Positions 24,235 through 33,603 of a DNA stretch of 64,000 nucleotides are shown piece after piece. The position numbers and the translations under genes were made by a program. The notes below the pieces were generated by a model. That model ran no database searches. It was not told the origin of the DNA and worked only from the letters and a program-made list of their open reading frames with translations. This DNA is from Kytococcus sedentarius DSM 20547 (GTDB taxonomy: Bacteria > Actinomycetota > Actinomycetes > Actinomycetales > Dermatophilaceae): the NCBI RefSeq assembly GCF_000023925.1, contig NC_013169.1:62001-126000 (forward strand), given 5' to 3'. Position 1 is the stretch's first letter. Every line of letters begins with the position of its first letter.

Positions 24235-25272
24235 GTGCACACTCACGCGGTGATCCGCGCCCGTGCCCTGCCCGCCCTCCTCGCGCTCGCGGGGGTGGCC
24301 CTGGCCGGGTGCGCCGGGGAGAGCCCGCCGGCTGCCAGCGTCCCGGGCGTCACGCCACCGCCCTCACCGGTCACGGCGGCCGATGGGGCGGTCGCGGAGT
24401 GGACCGAGTGGCTGCCCTACGGCGCCGAGGAACGCCAGCGCATGAGGGTGCTCCCGGGGGAGCCGGGCGGGGGCGTGGCCGTGCTGGTGCACGGTGGCAG
24501 CTGGCGTGCCGGCAGCGCGGGCACCTACGTGGACCCCGGCTCGACCATGCACGCACTGACCCGGGGACTGCACGACGACGGCTGGTGGGTGGTGGCGGTC
24601 GAGTACCGCTTCGCCGACCGTTCCCCGTGGCCCACCACGGCGCGCGACGTGCACAGCGCCACCCGTGCGGGGGTGCGCTGGGCCACCGAGCGGGGTGCTG
24701 GGGAGACCCTCGCGATGCTGGGTGACTCGGCCGGTGGGCACCTCGCCTCGCTGGAGGGCGCCACCCACCCCACCCAGGTGGACGCCGTGGTCTCGTACTA
24801 CGGCCTGCACGACTTCACCACCTCGCAGGCGCAGCGGGAGGCCCGGAACTGTCCGACCATGAACGTGGGGGCACCCAACGTGTTCGGCGTCCAGCCCACG
24901 AGCGACGAGCAGCTCGCCGTGGCCCGGCACTGGTCCCCGGCCCACCGGGTGGGCCCGGAGAGCCCGCCGATGATGGTGCTCCACGGCACCGAGGACTGCG
25001 TGGTGCCCTACGAGCAGGCCGGCGAGCTCGTGGGCGCCCTGACGCTGCACGGGGTGCCGGCCGAGGTCATCACGCTGCCGGGCGAGGGCCACGGCAGCCC
25101 CGCGTTCGTGGACCCCGAGACCACCCTGCCGCGGGTGCTGGACTTCCTGGCCGAGCACTCCGACCCGGTGGTCGCGCCCCCGACCCAGGACCGGACCCCC
25201 ACCCCGACATCGCCCCCATCGTCCGCGCCCGCGGAGCCCACCTCGCCCACCGCGGGAGAATGGCGCCCATGA
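24235..25272 (+). CDS. Lipoprotein alpha/beta-hydrolase (BD-FAE/esterase-like), Pro-rich tail
   Basis: 345 residues from a GTG at 24235 (a GTG at 24250 is an alternative). The signal peptide and lipobox are GVALAGC. The catalytic domain has the oxyanion VLVHGGSWRAG, nucleophile elbow MLGDSAGGHLAS, acid in HGTEDCVVPYEQ and histidine in PGEGHGSPAF: a complete Ser-Asp-His triad of the carbohydrate-esterase/kynurenine-formamidase-like hydrolases. The last 45 residues are Pro/Thr/Ser-rich (TPTPTSPPSSAPAEPTSPT). The product is probably membrane-anchored and extracytoplasmic. It overlaps aroD by 4 bases, and a paralog follows aroD. Confidence 0.85.
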   Translation: MHTHAVIRARALPALLALAGVALAGCAGESPPAASVPGVTPPPSPVTAADGAVAEWTEWLPYGAEERQRMRVLPGEPGGGVAVLVHGGSWRAGSAGTYVDPGSTMHALTRGLHDDGWWVVAVEYRFADRSPWPTTARDVHSATRAGVRWATERGAGETLAMLGDSAGGHLASLEGATHPTQVDAVVSYYGLHDFTTSQAQREARNCPTMNVGAPNVFGVQPTSDEQLAVARHWSPAHRVGPESPPMMVLHGTEDCVVPYEQAGELVGALTLHGVPAEVITLPGEGHGSPAFVDPETTLPRVLDFLAEHSDPVVAPPTQDRTPTPTSPPSSAPAEPTSPTAGEWRP

Positions 25273-26075
25273 CCTCCGAGACGGCGTCGACCCCGGCCCC
25301 CGGCCAGGCCCTGCTCCCCCTGCGCTCGCGGGCGTTCGGCGCCGGTCGGCCCGCTGTGGCCGTGCCCCTCGTCGGGGCCACCCCGGAGGAGCTCCTGCAG
25401 GAGGCGGTCCAGCTCCGGGGCCAGCCGGTGGACCTCGTCGAGTGGCGCCTGGACCACCTGGCCCCGCTGGCGCGCGGCGCACAGCCCGATGCCGCCCGCA
25501 TCGGTCCGGTGCTCGCCCGCCTGACGGACACGCTGGGTGAGGTCCCGCTGCTGGTGACCTACCGGACCGTCGGCCAGGGAGGGTGCGGCGAGGCCGCCCC
25601 GGAGCAGTACCTGGCCCTCGTCGGGGCCGTGGCCGGGCTGCCGGGGGTCGACCTGGTGGACGTCGAGTTCGACCACCCGGAGCGTGACGCGGCCCTGCAA
25701 GCCCTGCGCTCCGCCGGGGTCCCGAGCCTCCTGAGCCACCACCACTGGGACGGCCAGCCCACCGCCGAGGGGATGGCGGTGCTCGTGCAGCGGATGCAGG
25801 CCACCGGGGCCGATGCGGTGAAGCTCGCCACCACGCCGGCCGACGAGGGGGAGGCCGTGGAGCTGCTGGCGGTGCTGGACCGCGTGGCTGGCGTCGGGGC
25901 CCCGGTGGCGATGCTGGGCATGGGCGATGCGGGGCGCCTCACCCGGTTGGTCGGCCCGGCCTGTGGGAGCTTCCTCACATTCGCCCGCCGCGGGGCCGCG
26001 AGTGCCCCCGGCCAGCTGGACCTGGCGCTCGTGGCGGCTACCGTTGACGCCCTGCGAGCGCCCGAGCGCTCGTGA
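25269..26075 (+). CDS. aroD: Type I 3-dehydroquinate dehydratase
   Basis: 268 residues of an (alpha/beta)8 class I dehydroquinase, third step of the shikimate pathway. The active-site residues are visible: Glu in DLVEWRLDHL, catalytic His in LLSHHHWDGQP and the Schiff-base lysine in DAVKLATTPAD; the C-terminal SFLTFARRGAASAPGQ loop closes the site. I chose the ATG at 25269 because it overlaps the stop of the preceding lipoprotein gene (ATGA) with GGGAGA upstream; an ATG at 25260 is three codons earlier. Its position between two exported hydrolase paralogs is unusual for a housekeeping gene. Confidence 0.92.
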   Translation: MTSETASTPAPGQALLPLRSRAFGAGRPAVAVPLVGATPEELLQEAVQLRGQPVDLVEWRLDHLAPLARGAQPDAARIGPVLARLTDTLGEVPLLVTYRTVGQGGCGEAAPEQYLALVGAVAGLPGVDLVDVEFDHPERDAALQALRSAGVPSLLSHHHWDGQPTAEGMAVLVQRMQATGADAVKLATTPADEGEAVELLAVLDRVAGVGAPVAMLGMGDAGRLTRLVGPACGSFLTFARRGAASAPGQLDLALVAATVDALRAPERS

Positions 26076-26098
26076 CCCCCACTGCCGCCGAGGAATCC

Positions 26099-27463
26099 AT
26101 GCCCCGTTCGCCTCACCGCACCGTCACCACCGCCCTCGCCGTCTGCGCCAGCCTCGTCCTCGCCGCCTGCGGCGGTGGGGAGGACGGTTCCGGGGAGGCC
26201 CAGGGCACGGAGACGACCACGTCGGTGGGCCGGGAGCCGTCGACGGATCAGGGCAGCGCGCTGCCCGAGGACCCCTCTGCCGCACCCACCACCGGCGAGA
26301 GCGGCGACGACGCGGATGAGCCGGGGGAGTCCGAGGGGCCCGGCTCCGGTGAGGACTCCAACGACGCTGGCACGACCGCCCCGGGCGGAACGCTCTCCGG
26401 GGACGGGGAGCCGTCCGGGCCCGGCCCGACCGAGCCGACGGGCCCGACGGCCCCGGCGCCTGTGCCCGACCCCACCCAGACCGCGCCCACGCAGCCTGCA
26501 CCCACGACCCCGGGTGACCCGTCGCCGTCCGCGACGTCGACGCCTCCGGGCGACCCCTCATCGGAGCCGACCGTGCCGCCCAGCTCCCCGGGTGAGCCGA
26601 CCGTGCCGCCCAGCTCCCCGAGTGAGCCGACCGCGCCGCCCAGCTCCCCGAGTGAGCCGAGCGAGCCGCCTAGCTCGCCGGCCCCCGACGCCTGGAGCGA
26701 CTGGGTGTCCTACGGCCCGGCCGGGGAGCAGGTGTACAGCCTGCTGCCCGGGCAGCCCGGCAAGGGCCTGGTGGTGATGGTGCACGGTGGTGGCTGGGTC
26801 GGTGGCAAGGCCGACGCCTTCCGAGACGAGAGCTCCCGCAAGAACACGCTGGTGCGCCACCTGCACGAGCAGGGGTGGTGGGTGGCCACGGTCGAGTACC
26901 GCAAGGCCGACGAGAGCCCCTGGCCGGCCACGGCGCAGGACGTGCACGCCGGCGTGACCCGGGCCGTCGCGGACGCCCGCGGCCAGGGTGCCGGTCAGCG
27001 CACCGCGTTGTTCGGTGACTCGGCCGGCGGCCAGCTGGCAGCCCTGGAGGCCGTCACCCACCCGGGCACCGTCGACGCGGTGGTGGGGTACTACGGCATC
27101 TACGACCCGCTGACCGCCAAGGCCGCCCGGGCTGCGAAGAACTGCCCGCCCAAGACGGCCGCGGAGGACCACATCCTCATGCACGACGCGACGGACCCCG
27201 CGGTGCGCGACCGCATCGAGAAGACGGCCTCGCCGGTGGCCCTGGCGACCGCCGCCGCCCCGCCCATGATGTTCCTGCACGGCACGAAGGACTGCGTGGC
27301 GCCCTCGGAGCAGTCGGTGGCCATGGCTGCGGCCCTGCAGGCCAAGGGGGTGGAGGCCAGCACGATCATCGTGCCCGGCGCGGACCACTCCCAGCCGGTC
27401 TTCTGGACTGCCCCGGAGCACCTCGGCAACCTGACGCGCTTCCTGACGACGCAGGGCTTCTGA
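26099..27463 (+). CDS. Lipoprotein alpha/beta-hydrolase with long Pro/Ser linker
   Basis: 454 residues. The lipobox is SLVLAACGG. About 160 acidic and Pro/Ser/Thr-rich residues follow, ending in a tandem 10-residue repeat (EPTVPPSSPG-like). The C-terminal hydrolase domain has VMVHGGGWVGG, FGDSAGGQLAAL, HGTKDCVAP and PGADHSQPVF, a complete triad. It is a paralog of the hydrolase before aroD, but here the spacer is N-terminal, whereas there it is C-terminal. The ATG at 26099 has GAGGA upstream; a GTG at 26072 overlapping the aroD stop is also in frame. The linker probably carries the catalytic domain through the cell wall. Confidence 0.85.
   Translation: MPRSPHRTVTTALAVCASLVLAACGGGEDGSGEAQGTETTTSVGREPSTDQGSALPEDPSAAPTTGESGDDADEPGESEGPGSGEDSNDAGTTAPGGTLSGDGEPSGPGPTEPTGPTAPAPVPDPTQTAPTQPAPTTPGDPSPSATSTPPGDPSSEPTVPPSSPGEPTVPPSSPSEPTAPPSSPSEPSEPPSSPAPDAWSDWVSYGPAGEQVYSLLPGQPGKGLVVMVHGGGWVGGKADAFRDESSRKNTLVRHLHEQGWWVATVEYRKADESPWPATAQDVHAGVTRAVADARGQGAGQRTALFGDSAGGQLAALEAVTHPGTVDAVVGYYGIYDPLTAKAARAAKNCPPKTAAEDHILMHDATDPAVRDRIEKTASPVALATAAAPPMMFLHGTKDCVAPSEQSVAMAAALQAKGVEASTIIVPGADHSQPVFWTAPEHLGNLTRFLTTQGF
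26564..26683 (+). repeat. Four 30-bp tandem repeats inside the lipoprotein hydrolase gene
   Basis: Units begin at 26564, 26594, 26624 and 26654, each encoding EPTVPPSSPG or a close variant. The first three units are nearly identical in DNA; the fourth is divergent. In-frame 30-bp units allow copy-number change without frameshift. Confidence 0.85.
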
Positions 27464-27570
27464 GGGCTGGCCCCCTCGGGTGGCGGTGGGTGCGGCGCGA
27501 CAGTCGTTCGACAGCACGCAGTGTCCGCGGGTCCCTGCCGGACGGGCGCCGCGACCGTAGGATGCGGACC

Positions 27571-28842
27571 ATGATGCGACGAGTCGTGCGGGGGCTTCCC
27601 CCGATCAAGTGGCGGGACCAGAAGATCGACTCCTGGCGGGAGCAGGCTCGTGAGAACAAGGAGCGGGCCCGCGAGGCCGAGCGGGCACTGAAGGAGCTGC
27701 AGGAGAAGACGGCTCGGGCGAGTTCCGCTGCGGCCCCTGCTGCACCGGTGGCCGAGCCCACGCCCGCCCCGGAGCCCGCGAAGCCCGCCCCGAAGTCTGG
27801 TGACGGCGCCCGCGTGGTGCAGGACGACCACGGGGTGATGCCGCGCGCCGACCTCACGCCGACGCAGGTGAAGGTCCTCAAGGACGCCGGCCACGTGCCC
27901 ACCGTCGGTGCCGCCGAGAGCGACCCGCGGGCCTACCCCAGCTTCGTCACCGAGCTCTTCGCCGCGCGTCGCATCCGGCAGCGTCTGAGCGACCAGGGCC
28001 TGAAGGACCACCCCCGCCGCGAGATCCCCAAGAAGCTGCAGAACTTCGCACTGGCCGCGACGCACGGGGTGCAGCCGCCCACCATCCACGCCATCTGGCG
28101 CACCGCCGAGGAGATCGACCTCTCCCAGCTGCCGGAGACCTTCGTCATCAAGTCCAACGGTGGCGCAGGCAGCCGTGGCGTCTACCCGTTGCGCCGGGTG
28201 GCCGGGGAGACCGACACCTTCGAGATCACCGATGAGACGCGCCGCCGCATCACCGGCGCCGAGGTGATCCGGAACCTCACCACGGATGCCAAGCTCACCG
28301 GTCCTTGGTTCGCCGAGGAGCTGCTGGTGCCGGACGTGGGCGAGTCCGCACTGCCCAGCGACATCAAGATCTACGCCTTCTACGGCCGGATCGGCTACGG
28401 CTTCGCCCGCCGCGCCCCCCTGCACCGGGGCTCGCAGGGGTGGCAGCAGAAGCTGGAGTTCCGGTACTTCGACGGCGAGCGCAAGGACATCGAGATGCGC
28501 GGGGCCCCCTCGCGCCGCGACATCCCGTTGACGCCCCACCTGCCGGAGATGCTGGAGCACGCCCGAGTGCTCTCCAAGGCCGTGCCGCTGCCCTTCGTGC
28601 GGGTGGACCTGTACGGCACCACCAAGGGCATCGTGATGGGGGAGATCACCCTGCTGCCCGGTGGCAACCAGCACTACATCCCGGTGCAGGACGCCCGTTT
28701 GGGCAAGATGTGGGAGGAGGCCGAGATGCGGCTGCAGATCGACCTCGCGCGCAACGGCCGTCCGTACGCGATCCTGCCGGGCGAGCACCCCATCCCGGAG
28801 ATCCTGGAGCCCTACGCGCCGGAGATCATGCGCGGCCGCTGA
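27571..28842 (+). CDS. TupA-like ATP-grasp protein
   Basis: 423 residues. The N-terminus is a charged coiled coil (about residues 17-50, SWREQARENKERAREAERAL), then a Pro/Ala linker (APVAEPTPAPEPAKPAPK). The rest matches TupA-like ATP-grasp proteins: LPETFVIKSNGGAGSRGVY binds nucleotide, and PLPFVRVDLYGTTKGIVMGE with EITLLPGG supplies the metal-binding end of the fold. Such enzymes modify cell-surface polymers, e.g. teichuronopeptide synthesis. Three ATGs lie at 27562, 27571 and 27574; 27571 is my choice but the exact start is uncertain. The final 50 residues closely match a gene remnant at 39692-39847. Confidence 0.8.
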   Translation: MMRRVVRGLPPIKWRDQKIDSWREQARENKERAREAERALKELQEKTARASSAAAPAAPVAEPTPAPEPAKPAPKSGDGARVVQDDHGVMPRADLTPTQVKVLKDAGHVPTVGAAESDPRAYPSFVTELFAARRIRQRLSDQGLKDHPRREIPKKLQNFALAATHGVQPPTIHAIWRTAEEIDLSQLPETFVIKSNGGAGSRGVYPLRRVAGETDTFEITDETRRRITGAEVIRNLTTDAKLTGPWFAEELLVPDVGESALPSDIKIYAFYGRIGYGFARRAPLHRGSQGWQQKLEFRYFDGERKDIEMRGAPSRRDIPLTPHLPEMLEHARVLSKAVPLPFVRVDLYGTTKGIVMGEITLLPGGNQHYIPVQDARLGKMWEEAEMRLQIDLARNGRPYAILPGEHPIPEILEPYAPEIMRGR

Positions 28843-28861
28843 GGCGGCACCGATCCACGGC

Positions 28862-28908
28862 GCACGCAGCAGGGGCCGCACCCGACGGGTGCGGCCCCTG
28901 CTGCGTGC
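28862..28908. terminator. Bidirectional terminator hairpin
   Basis: A perfect 22-base stem (28862-28883 with 28887-28908) with a 3-base loop lies between the convergent ends of the TupA-like gene and the lipoprotein gene, so it can serve both. Confidence 0.9.
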
Positions 28909-28924
28909 CGAGGCGGGTGCGGGG

Positions 28925-29548
28925 TCAGCCGGCGGCCGACATGCAGGCCTCCTCCACCTGACCCAGCTGCGCGCCGAGGGCCGGGTCCTCCGGGCCGGAG
29001 ACGCTGCTCATGGTGGCCGCGAGCGACTGCATGGCGCCGCGCACCTCGGTGGGGGCCACCTTCGCGAGGTCCCTCACGCCCTGGGCGCCGGCGGCCGGGT
29101 CGTCGAACGAGGCCGGGTTGGCCATGGCGCCCTGCAGGTACCCGCAGGCCTCCGGGGCGCTGAGAGAGTCGACCTTCTTGTCGATGCCGATCATGTCGTG
29201 GAAGGACGTGATGTTCAGGGCGCCGCCCTCGCCACCGCCGGTGAGGCTGGGGTCACTGGTCGGCTCCTCGCCGGGGTCCTCCGATGCGGCGTCCTCCGAT
29301 GCGCTGGACTCCTCGCCCGGCGCGCTGGACTCGTTGGCGGGCGCGCTGCTCTCGTTGGCGGGCGCGCTGCTCTCGTCGGCCGGGGCGCTGGACTCCTGGG
29401 TGGTGCTGGAGACGGAGCTCTCGGACTCCGCCGGGGTCTCCTCCTCGCCACCGCAGGCGCTGAGGGCCAGCGCGGCCACGGGCACCAAGGAGAGCTGCAG
29501 CAGCCGCGTGAGTCGGGCGGAGGGGCCGGTCAGGGGGGAACTGTTCAT
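28925..29548 (-). CDS. Lipoprotein with Ser/Ala-rich repeats and small C-terminal domain
   Basis: 207 residues. The signal peptide ends in ALALSAC, a lipobox. Residues about 40-105 are a spacer built from ESSAPAN-type repeats. The C-terminal 90 residues (LNITSFHDMIGIDKKVDSL to the end) form a small helical domain with two cysteines (EACGYLQ, EEACMSA) likely to pair. The function is not recognised. Anchor and spacer resemble the Asp/Ser lipoprotein at 23798, so the two may share origin or surface role. Confidence 0.75.
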   Translation of the reverse strand: MNSSPLTGPSARLTRLLQLSLVPVAALALSACGGEEETPAESESSVSSTTQESSAPADESSAPANESSAPANESSAPGEESSASEDAASEDPGEEPTSDPSLTGGGEGGALNITSFHDMIGIDKKVDSLSAPEACGYLQGAMANPASFDDPAAGAQGVRDLAKVAPTEVRGAMQSLAATMSSVSGPEDPALGAQLGQVEEACMSAAG

Positions 29549-29705
29549 GCTCTCTGCCTAGCACGATGGCACTGCGCCAGCCAATCCGGCGATCTTGTTT
29601 CCCCGGAGCGGGACCGGTGGGGAGCACCACGTTCTCCGCGCGATGGGTGGCACCTCACGTACCGTGGTGGCGAGTTCTCCCCGCCCGCTTTGCCGGAAGG
29701 TTGCC

Positions 29706-31694
29706 ATGCCCAGTTCCCGCCCCGAGGACGCCCGCCCGCAGCACCCGCGTCCCCGTGACGCCGTGGTCGGTGCGCACCGCGACAGCCTCAGTCACCGGAC
29801 GTCCACGCGACGCTTCCTCGACGAGGTGAACTACCCCCACAGCATCCACCCGGCCCTGGTGCCGGGTGTGTCCGTGGAGGACCAGAAGGTGCGCTTCGGG
29901 CTCGACAAGATCGTCTTCGGCGTGGCCGGCGCCGCCATCGTCGCCTTCATCGCCTGGGGTCTGGCCGATGCCGCTCAGGTCACCCGGGTGACCACGGCCA
30001 TGCTGACCTGGGTCATGACCAACCTGGGCTGGCTGTTCAACGGTCTGGCCATCGTGCTGTTGCTCTTCCTGCTCGGGATCGCCGTCAGCCCCTACGGCCG
30101 GATCCCGCTCGGCCTGGACGGCGAGGAGGCCGAGTTCTCCACGGCCAGCTGGACCGCGATGTTGTTCGGCGCCGGCATCGGCATCGGCATCATCTTCTTC
30201 GGCCCCTACGAGCCGATGAGCTACTTCCTGTCGCCCCGGCCGGGGTCGGCGGAGGCGGGCAGCGCCGACGCGGTCCCCAAGGCGATGGCACAGGCCGCCC
30301 TCCACTGGGGGGTCAACGCCTGGGCCTTCTACGCGCTGGTGGGCCTGGCGGTCGCCTACGCGTCGTACCGCCGTGGCCGGGTGCCGCTCATGAGCTCGAT
30401 CTTCGCGCCCCTGTTCCGCAAGGACCCGCACCACACGGCGGCCGGCCGCACCATCGACATCCTCGCCATCATCGCCACCCTGTTCGGCACCGCGGCCTCG
30501 TTGGGAATCGGTGCCCTGCAGATCGCCAGCGGGGTGGAGATCGTCACCGGGTGGGGCACGGGCGGCAACGCGGCGGCGATCACCATCATCGTGGTCCTCA
30601 CCGTGGGCACCATCGCCTCGGCCGTCTCCGGGCTCGCCAAGGGGATCCGGTGGCTGAGCAACGTGAACCTGGTGCTCGCGCTGCTGCTGGCCACGTTCTT
30701 CTTCGTGGTGGGCCCGACGGTGTTCCTGCTGAACATCGTGCCCTCGGTGTTCGTCACCTACTTCGACCAGATGCCCTCGATGCTCTCGGCGAGCATGGCC
30801 GACGGGCCGGAGATGCAGTCCTTCCTGAGCAGCTGGACCACCTTCTACTGGGCGTGGTGGGTCTCGTGGGCGCCCTTCGTGGGCATCTTCACGGCGAAGA
30901 TCTCCCGCGGCCGCACGGTGCGCCAGTTCATCCTCGGCGTGCTGTTCATCCCGGGCACGATCATCATCCTGGCCTTCACGATGCTGGGCGGCACCGCCAT
31001 CTGGCACCAGCGCGACAGCCAGGCCATCGCCCCCGACGGCACCCTGGAGACGCTGCCGGCCCCGCAGGACATCTTCTTCACCGTGCTCGACCAGCTGCCC
31101 GGCGCGGCGATCGTGGCCCCGGTGGTCATCCTGATGCTGGCGATCTTCTTCATCACCAGCTCGGACTCGGCGTCGCTGGTGAACTCCCAGCTCTCGCAGG
31201 GGGGAAACCCCGAGCCCAAGCGCCTCGTCACGGTCTTCTGGGCGCTGTGCATGGCCGGCATCGCGGCGGTGATGCTGCTCATCGGTGGCCAGAGCGCGCT
31301 GAACGGCCTGCAGAACCTCGTCACGGTGTCGGCCCTCCCCTTCGCGGTGGTCATGATCGGTATGTGCGTGGCCCTGCTGCGGGACTTCTCGACCGATCCG
31401 ATGATGATCCGTCGCGCCTTCCAGCAGCGTGCGGTGGACAACGCGGTGCGCGAGGGCGTGACCGAGTACGGCGACGACTTCAAGCTCGCGGTGGAGCCGG
31501 CCCACGGCGAGGCCGAGCGGTGGTCGGTGGGCAAGGACTTCGAGTCCACCGCCGAGGAGTACACCGCCTGGTACCAGCGCACCGACGAGGAGGGTGAGCC
31601 GGTGGAGTTCGACTACGCCACCAACGAGTACGTGGAGGAGGAGGTAGACGACACGGACGGCCGGCCGACGGCGGATGGCCGCCCCACCGCCTAG
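29706..31694 (+). CDS. BCCT-family betaine/choline/carnitine transporter
   Basis: 662 residues with 12 expected membrane helices. The BCCT signature in TM8 is intact: FYWAWWVSWAPFVGIFTAKI followed by SRGRTVRQF. The glycine-rich TM3 GAGIGIGIIFFGPYEP lines the sodium/substrate site. It takes up compatible solutes such as glycine betaine, usually with Na+ and under osmotic control. The C-terminal 90 residues are acidic and cytosolic, ending in a GRPTADGRPTA repeat. The ATG at 29706 has GGAAGG 6 bases upstream; earlier in-frame starts lack a ribosome site. Its stop codon overlaps the stop of an IS481 transposase remnant on the other strand, which marks the left edge of the accessory island. Confidence 0.93.
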   Translation: MPSSRPEDARPQHPRPRDAVVGAHRDSLSHRTSTRRFLDEVNYPHSIHPALVPGVSVEDQKVRFGLDKIVFGVAGAAIVAFIAWGLADAAQVTRVTTAMLTWVMTNLGWLFNGLAIVLLLFLLGIAVSPYGRIPLGLDGEEAEFSTASWTAMLFGAGIGIGIIFFGPYEPMSYFLSPRPGSAEAGSADAVPKAMAQAALHWGVNAWAFYALVGLAVAYASYRRGRVPLMSSIFAPLFRKDPHHTAAGRTIDILAIIATLFGTAASLGIGALQIASGVEIVTGWGTGGNAAAITIIVVLTVGTIASAVSGLAKGIRWLSNVNLVLALLLATFFFVVGPTVFLLNIVPSVFVTYFDQMPSMLSASMADGPEMQSFLSSWTTFYWAWWVSWAPFVGIFTAKISRGRTVRQFILGVLFIPGTIIILAFTMLGGTAIWHQRDSQAIAPDGTLETLPAPQDIFFTVLDQLPGAAIVAPVVILMLAIFFITSSDSASLVNSQLSQGGNPEPKRLVTVFWALCMAGIAAVMLLIGGQSALNGLQNLVTVSALPFAVVMIGMCVALLRDFSTDPMMIRRAFQQRAVDNAVREGVTEYGDDFKLAVEPAHGEAERWSVGKDFESTAEEYTAWYQRTDEEGEPVEFDYATNEYVEEEVDDTDGRPTADGRPTA

Positions 31695-32023
31695 GTGTAG
31701 TTGGTCATGACGTTGTTGACGCGGGCCGGGGTGCGTGAGGCCGGGGGCTGGTCTGCGCAGGCGGTGTGGGGCCGATGGTAGTTGTAGTGATTCACCCAGA
31801 CGCTGATCGCCCGAGCACGGTCGTGCTCGCTGGTGTACGGGCGGGCGTAGAGGCATTCCTCGGCCAGCAACCGCTGGTAGCGCTCGACTTTGCCATCGTG
31901 GCGGGGCGTGTAGGGGCGGATCCGCTGGTGCCGGCCGATGAAGGCCCGCGTGGTGCGGGTGAAGGCCTTGGCGGTGTAGTTGGGCCCGTTGTCGGTGATC
32001 ACGCTCCCGTTCTGACCGATCAT
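31691..32023 (-). pseudogene. IS481-family transposase, C-terminal fragment
   Basis: 110 residues of an rve-fold transposase: SVITDNGPNYTAKAF holds the second catalytic aspartate, and PYTPRHDGKVERYQRLLAEE holds the catalytic glutamate region. The C-terminus RVNNVMTNYT looks natural for the family. The N-terminal helix-turn-helix and first aspartate are missing, and no terminal repeat is seen beyond the stop. The stop codon shares the CTAG with the end of the BCCT gene, so the border is exact. Between 32024 and 32171 I see no gene, only possible IS-derived debris. Confidence 0.85.
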
Positions 32024-32171
32024 CGCTCCATTCCACCACGCTGACCTGAACCGACCGCGGGTGACGACGACCGCTCGCTCTCGATCCCATAGACGAGGTA
32101 CTACATGGAGGAGGGCACCCCGTGTGGTGGTGAAAGTAGTCCAGTCTTGATCGGTTTACTTCGGGTATTTC

Positions 32172-33557
32172 CTACTGCGTCAGGTGAGATGAGTCGGTGA
32201 CCTGCGCGTCATGACGCGCCTTACGGAGTGTTGAGATGGCGAGGAGGATGCCGGCGATGGCGACGGCGGTATTGAAGCCGAACGCCCATGCGAACCCGGA
32301 GGTACCGGCGATGTGGGTGACGAAGATCGTGAGGATCGCGATCCCGACCCCGTTGGACACGTACTGAGCCGAGGTGAGTACTGCACCAGCGGCACCACTG
32401 AGCTCGCCGGGCACGCCGGTGTTGCCGAGGACGAACACGGAGGTGAAGACCATGCCGTGCCCGAGTCCGCTGACGAGGAAGCCGGGCAGCAGGCCGACCC
32501 AGAACGATTCGACGCCCAGCATGGCCGCGAGCATCAGTAGGCCAGCGGCCGAGATGCTGAAGCCGAGCAGCAGCACTCGCGGGGCCGTCCACGTCTTCAA
32601 GAGTCGTCCGGCCCAGATGTTGCCGACCGTGACGAGCGCAGCCAGGGGCAGGAACGCGATCCCGGCCGTCAGCGGTGAGAAGCCGCGCTGGTCTTGCAGG
32701 AACAGTGTGACGATGAAGAACTCCGTACCCACGCTCGACATGTACAGGGCGGCGGCGAGCGCCCCGCGACGTAGGTTCTTGATCTTGCGCAGCGGCCGGT
32801 CGATCAGTGGCGTCTGAGAATGGTGCTCATTGGTGAGGAACACGATCAGGGTGAGGAGTGCGACCGCGCCGACGATGCCGAGTTGGAGCGGGTCGGCGCC
32901 GGTCTCTCCGAAGAGGGTGAGAGTGAGGACAACGAGCAGGATCGCGGCGGTGCCGAGGATCGTGGAGACGGTGGGTATGCGGGAGCGGGCCGCGTCGACC
33001 TTGATGGTGTCGGTCATCTTCCGGGTGCCCCAGATGCAGATGAGCACGATGGGGATGTTGACCAGGAAGATGAGTCGCCAGCTCACCTCGGTGAACAGGC
33101 CGCCGAACACAACCCCGGCCGCAAGCCCCGAAGCGCCCACGGCACCCCAGATGGAGTAGGCGCGGGCACGTACCGGCCCTGTCGGGAAGTTGACCGAGAG
33201 CAGCGCGAGGATCGCTGGCGAGAGGAACGCTCCTGCGAGCCCTTGGAGCGCCCGGCCGAGGATGACCAGCCAATCGGCGTTCGCAACACCCGCGAGGACG
33301 CTGGCCGCGCCGAAGACCGCGATCCCGGCGACGAAGACACGGAGAGCACCGACTCGATCGACGACCTTGCCACCGAACAGCAGGAAGCCCGCGAACGGGA
33401 GCGAGTAGGCGGTGATGAGCCACTGCAACGTCGCGGGGTCCATGCCCAGGTCGGCACCGATCGTGGGCATCGCGACGTAGACGATGGAGAAGTCCATCGC
33501 GACGGCGAACTGGGCCAGGCCGATCGTCGCGAGCGCGAGCCGCTGCACCCGGCTCAT
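32172..33557 (-). CDS. MFS drug/multidrug efflux transporter
   Basis: 461 residues from an ATG at 33557 (MSRVQRLALATIGL), immediately before TM1. Motifs of drug:H+ antiporters are present: AVAMDFSIVYVAMPTIGADL in TM1, GGKVVDRVGALRV (motif A), LGRALQGLAGAFLSPA, and GAVGASGLAAGVVFGG (motif C region). In-frame starts also exist at 33596 (GTG) and 33620 (ATG). The 33620 ATG falls inside the predicted operator/promoter, and a transcript start near 33597 would make the 33596 GTG leaderless. It is divergent from a MerR regulator, which probably controls it. Base composition is poorer in GC than the chromosome. Confidence 0.85.
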   Translation of the reverse strand: MSRVQRLALATIGLAQFAVAMDFSIVYVAMPTIGADLGMDPATLQWLITAYSLPFAGFLLFGGKVVDRVGALRVFVAGIAVFGAASVLAGVANADWLVILGRALQGLAGAFLSPAILALLSVNFPTGPVRARAYSIWGAVGASGLAAGVVFGGLFTEVSWRLIFLVNIPIVLICIWGTRKMTDTIKVDAARSRIPTVSTILGTAAILLVVLTLTLFGETGADPLQLGIVGAVALLTLIVFLTNEHHSQTPLIDRPLRKIKNLRRGALAAALYMSSVGTEFFIVTLFLQDQRGFSPLTAGIAFLPLAALVTVGNIWAGRLLKTWTAPRVLLLGFSISAAGLLMLAAMLGVESFWVGLLPGFLVSGLGHGMVFTSVFVLGNTGVPGELSGAAGAVLTSAQYVSNGVGIAILTIFVTHIAGTSGFAWAFGFNTAVAIAGILLAISTLRKARHDAQVTDSSHLTQ

Positions 33558-33603
33558 CGCAACAGAAGGTGTCGAGGTCGGTGATGTTGTCGTCACGACG
33601 ATC

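Noticed and set aside
26564-26683. Possible CRISPR-like direct repeats
   Set aside because: They are contiguous 30-bp in-frame repeats within a lipoprotein linker, with no spacers or cas genes.
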